A stretch of 64,000 nt of DNA from Petrolisthes cinctipes (lineage: Eukaryota > Arthropoda > Malacostraca > Decapoda > Porcellanidae), in assembly GCA_033782935.1 (NCBI GenBank), contig JAWQEG010000079.1, positions 124,001-188,000 on the forward strand. The letters run 5' to 3'. Under the pieces are notes generated by a model. It was not told the DNA's origin, searched no databases, and saw only the letters and a program-made list of their open reading frames with translations. Below, in pieces: positions 61,506 to 64,000 of the stretch (its first letter is position 1; every line of letters begins with the position of its first letter). The translations under genes and the position numbers were made by a program.

Positions 61506-61950
61506 GATGAGGGTGAGTAGTTGAAAAGAAATTAAAAACAATCAGTATATCTGCTTCATTATATTGCATTTGATCTATTAAATAAAGACACTGTCTATTG
61601 TTCACCCCTGTAGAGAGATACTGATTATTATCATTTGGATATTAAGCAACAAATAACGGAGCCGAGACAATCCCTTTTCTATCTTCAGCTCTCCCTGTAT
61701 TCTTTTCGCCCCTCATGCTGGCAGTCCCCCTCTTTATCTCCTTTTCTCGCTGTAAAATAAATAAACTTATGCCTATATCTTTCAAGTAACTGGCAACCTC
61801 ACACAACCTCCTCTCACTTGTCTTCTCTCTCTCACACTCCCCCTTCCTTCCTTGCCTTCTGTAGTATTCTTTATCTTTTCTTTATCATATTTTTAACCTT
61901 CTCATTCGTTCTTTCAAAGTTTTAATCACATAGGCCTTTCTCCCTTATCA
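61506..61950. other. Unique DNA, pyrimidine-rich, no gene seen
   Basis: The plus strand is rich in C and T, especially 61790-61920 (TCTTCTCTCTCTC, CCTTCCTTCC). No open frame or RNA gene is recognised. Confidence 0.5.
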
Positions 61951-62170
61951 CCTATAGTGCTTCAAATTTATGCAAGCGAAATGCTGCGGCTGGGATAATA
62001 TGGTTAATACCGTTTTGGTTCTTTGTATTCTGTGGATTTACAAAACAACTAGAAATTCATAGCGAAGGATATGATAATAGTTATGTAGAACAAGTGTTGG
62101 CAGATACACATTCTTGACGGGATAATCCCAGCCACAGCATTTCGCCTTCTTAAAACAGAAGGACTATAGG
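61951..62170. mobile_element. 220-bp inverted-repeat MITE, mariner-like
   Basis: The ends pair as imperfect inverted repeats of 49 bp (about 40 matches). The left end begins CCTATAGTGCTTC and includes GCGAAATGCTGCGGCTGGGA. The right end, on the complementary strand, begins CCTATAGTCCTTC and includes GCGAAATGCTGTGGCTGGGA. TATA at each end would suit a TA target duplication, as for Tc1/mariner elements. There is no coding capacity. The right arm also contains a small hairpin (CCTTCT...AGAAGG). Confidence 0.75.
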
Positions 62171-62314
62171 TTTCATGCATTGCCATTTGCCAGTCTGTTG
62201 CTAGTCAGAATATTAACTTGTTAAACCATTTTGCAGGAAAGAGAAATATATATATATATATTTTTTAAGTTACTTATGGGCAATATTTAGATATATTAAC
62301 TTACTTTTACTTAC

Positions 62315-62390
62315 GTCCAGCATTACTGTGCAGAACATGTGACACAATAAGGACCACAAGGACAGTAATGGTGGTCAACGTGATTCTCAT
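62315..62390 (-). CDS. Possible first coding exon with a signal peptide (speculative)
   Basis: On the minus strand an ATG at 62390-62388, the first after an in-frame TAG, opens a 25-residue segment. It starts MRITLTT, has a strongly hydrophobic core (VLVVLIV) and ends HSNAG, the shape of a secretory signal peptide with a small-residue cleavage site. It is followed directly by GTAAGT (62314-62309), a perfect splice-donor consensus, in phase 1. Without splicing the frame stops two codons further on. No second exon is identified; downstream DNA (lower coordinates) holds a MITE and a Tc1 relic. It could be chance in AT-rich DNA. Confidence 0.25.
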
Positions 62391-62749
62391 TAATCTCTCT
62401 ATATGCTACTGAAAACAATGTTTTATGCTCAACTACAGAATTATGTTCTCAGCATGATAATGATAGCCAAAGATAATGAAAACAATATAAACAAATTAAC
62501 ATTTATTGCACAACAAATATGCTTATGCCTCGGTGCTACTGTTTCAAGGGAGTAACCAGCCCACACTGAATCACATGGAACCTGAAAAGTTTGAATACAA
62601 GATCAATTATATATATATAAATACAATACCATATTATATCTGTTTGTCTATCTACGTCTTTGTGTATATGGCACTTTTATTAATATTCATGATCAGCACT
62701 GTGAAATATAAATTTAAATTTATTTGGCAAAGCAGAGGACACTGACTAG
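62391..62749. other. AT-rich unique DNA, no gene seen
   Basis: Contains short AT repeats (TATATATATA near 62610) and no supported coding region. A 79-codon plus-strand frame (62506-62745) has AT-driven composition (Ile, Tyr, Lys) and no recognisable domain. Confidence 0.5.
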
Positions 62750-63051
62750 TATGGCAACCTACCATACGGAAGACCTCCACGTTGCACTACACACCGCAGA
62801 AGCCGATGCACAGACCTTGCTGTCAGCGAGAGGACCATTAGGAGAGTGTTGCACGAAGCGGGGGTGCATCACCGGACTCCAGCAAACAAGGAATTTTTGA
62901 CTGACCAACATCGCGAGGGAAGGCTACGGTTTGCCCAACAATATGTTGACAAGCCAGAGGAGTTTTGGAAGAGAGTGATCTGGACGGATGAGAAAACCTT
63001 CTCATCTTCGTGTCACGGAAGGCGCCACTGCTGGAGGAGAAATGATACTCG
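62750..63051 (+). pseudogene. Tc1/mariner-type transposase, exon 1 fragment
   Basis: The plus-strand frame opens after a TAG at 62747. It carries a GRPP motif (GRPR-like linker between two helix-turn-helix units), SERTIRRVLHEAG (second helix-turn-helix) and IWTDEKTF, where the Asp at 62987-62989 is the first catalytic residue. It ends ...RNDTR, with CG joined to GTGAGT (63052), a good splice donor in phase 2. The expected continuation, RYSPENVFHVARSGH-like, is found on the opposite strand starting at 63855. The first helix-turn-helix is missing, so this is a fragment. Confidence 0.8.
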
Positions 63052-63338
63052 GTGAGTATAATTTTTGAGGTTGTCGTTTCTATAATCTATTCAGTCATAA
63101 GTAACCATAAGAATATACTCGAATAAAAAATTACTGCCGGGTGACAACCAGTATCGTTACAACGTCAGCAACATTAATAAAACAGATACTGCTGTAAGTC
63201 CATTCAGAGTAAATTACTTTTGGTATATAGGGTTGCGCAGTATTAAATTTTTTGACAGTGTGTGTGTGGGTTATATGCACCGCTAACATAATATATATTA
63301 CATAGAATAACAAGAACTATGAGACTAAAAATTACTCC
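63052..63338. other. Putative intron remnant and junction between two opposed Tc1 fragments
   Basis: Begins with the donor GTGAGT of the plus-strand exon and ends at the 3' end of the minus-strand transposase. AT-rich, no coding sequence. The point where the orientation flips must lie here but is not visible. Confidence 0.5.
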
Positions 63339-63855
63339 TCAGTATTCTGTCCATCCACCACCCTTCTCGATAACAGCCTGCAGTCTTCGATGAATGTTAC
63401 CAGTGTGGCGCCTAACGAGGTCAGGTTTACCCCGGAATATTTCCCATACTCGACGGGTGTGGTCCAACAGCTCCTGGTGTGTGCGTTCCCGTTCAGGCTC
63501 CCACGATGTTACCATTGAGCCCCATATATTTTCTATGGGGTTGCAGTCTGCACCCTTACTAGGCCAGGGCAGGAGCTGAAATTGAGGGTGCTGTTGGAAC
63601 CACTCCTGGACCACGCGAGCCTGATGAACTGGGCATCTGTCCTGGACAAAATAAACTGGACCAGGAGGAAAGGGGTGGTTGCTGGCAGCAAATGAGGGCA
63701 GAAAGAAGTTGTTTAAAATATCAATATATTTTTCGGCATTGAACCGACCCTCTATTTGGTGCATGTCACCCATTCCATGCCAGCTTACCCACCCCTAAAT
63801 ATTGACGGTCACGTGTCCACTCCTGGCCACATGAAAAACATTTTCCGGGCTGTAT
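63339..63855 (-). pseudogene. Tc1/mariner-type transposase, exon 2 (DD35E-type)
   Basis: Minus strand. A splice acceptor with a pyrimidine tract (CTATTTCTTTCAACAG) ends at 63856, and coding begins ATACAGCCCGG. The A completes the phase-2 codon left by the exon at 62750-63051. The frame carries HVARSGH, then a TAG at 63797-63795 where a Trp codon would suit (NI-stop-GWVSWHG), then FVQDRCPVH (second catalytic Asp), an EWF block, WPSKGADCNPIENIWG (catalytic Glu, 35 residues after the Asp) and the C-terminal EIFRGKPDLVRRH and GGWTEY with a stop. Because of the TAG it is probably inactive. Confidence 0.85.
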
Positions 63856-64000
63856 CTGTTGAAAGAAATAGACTAGCATTAATAAATTTAAATTAATTTT
63901 CTTTTGTGATAACAAGATATTCTTAACAGTATTGGAAAATGTTAATGACAAATGCCAGGAATGGCAGAGTCTTACTTCAGTGTAACTGAGGAATAGCCTA
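63856..64000 (-). other. Putative intron upstream of the Tc1 exon 2, cut by the window edge
   Basis: AT-rich sequence before the acceptor at 63856. It would be the 3' part of the intron whose 5' exon, if present, lies beyond the window. Confidence 0.5.

Overview
The window is eukaryotic and almost entirely repetitive. About 41 kb is one tandem satellite, always in the same orientation, broken up by transposable elements. The rest is retrotransposon, DNA-transposon and unique sequence. GT-AG introns, Gypsy-type LTR elements, a TTAA-targeting piggyBac-like miniature element and Tc1/mariner relics suggest an invertebrate animal. An arthropod such as a decapod crustacean is my guess, but nothing here fixes the taxon. 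No host gene is certain; one possible signal-peptide exon is flagged near 62.35 kb.

Layout. 1-18510: satellite, with a 4.1-kb higher-order repeat from about 7.8 kb on. 18511-24800: a scrambled Gypsy element (A), with an LTR-like region and leader, then an intact pol on the minus strand held between 153-bp direct repeats, then gag and protease on the plus strand with three in-frame stops. 24801-37606: satellite carrying two 610-bp piggyBac-like MITEs. 37607-43965: a complete LTR retrotransposon (B1) with a GACTG target-site duplication; its domains run Gag-protease-integrase-reverse transcriptase-RNase H, an integrase-first order that is unusual for Gypsy elements and resembles the Gmr1 group. 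43966-57004: satellite with a T-rich insertion (50348-51290) and a third MITE. 57005-59799: B2, a truncated copy of B1. From 59800 the DNA is largely unique, with Tc1/mariner fragments, a 220-bp inverted-repeat element and the possible signal-peptide exon.

History inferred from shared variants. The MITE entered one satellite monomer and was amplified with it. B1 inserted later (its LTRs differ by about 1.3%). A block of satellite, MITE and the 5' two-fifths of B1 (33652-40401) was then copied to 52080-59799 with very little divergence, and the copy gained a further 933-bp tandem duplication. The long open frames in the satellite are a by-product of its stop-poor monomer, not genes.
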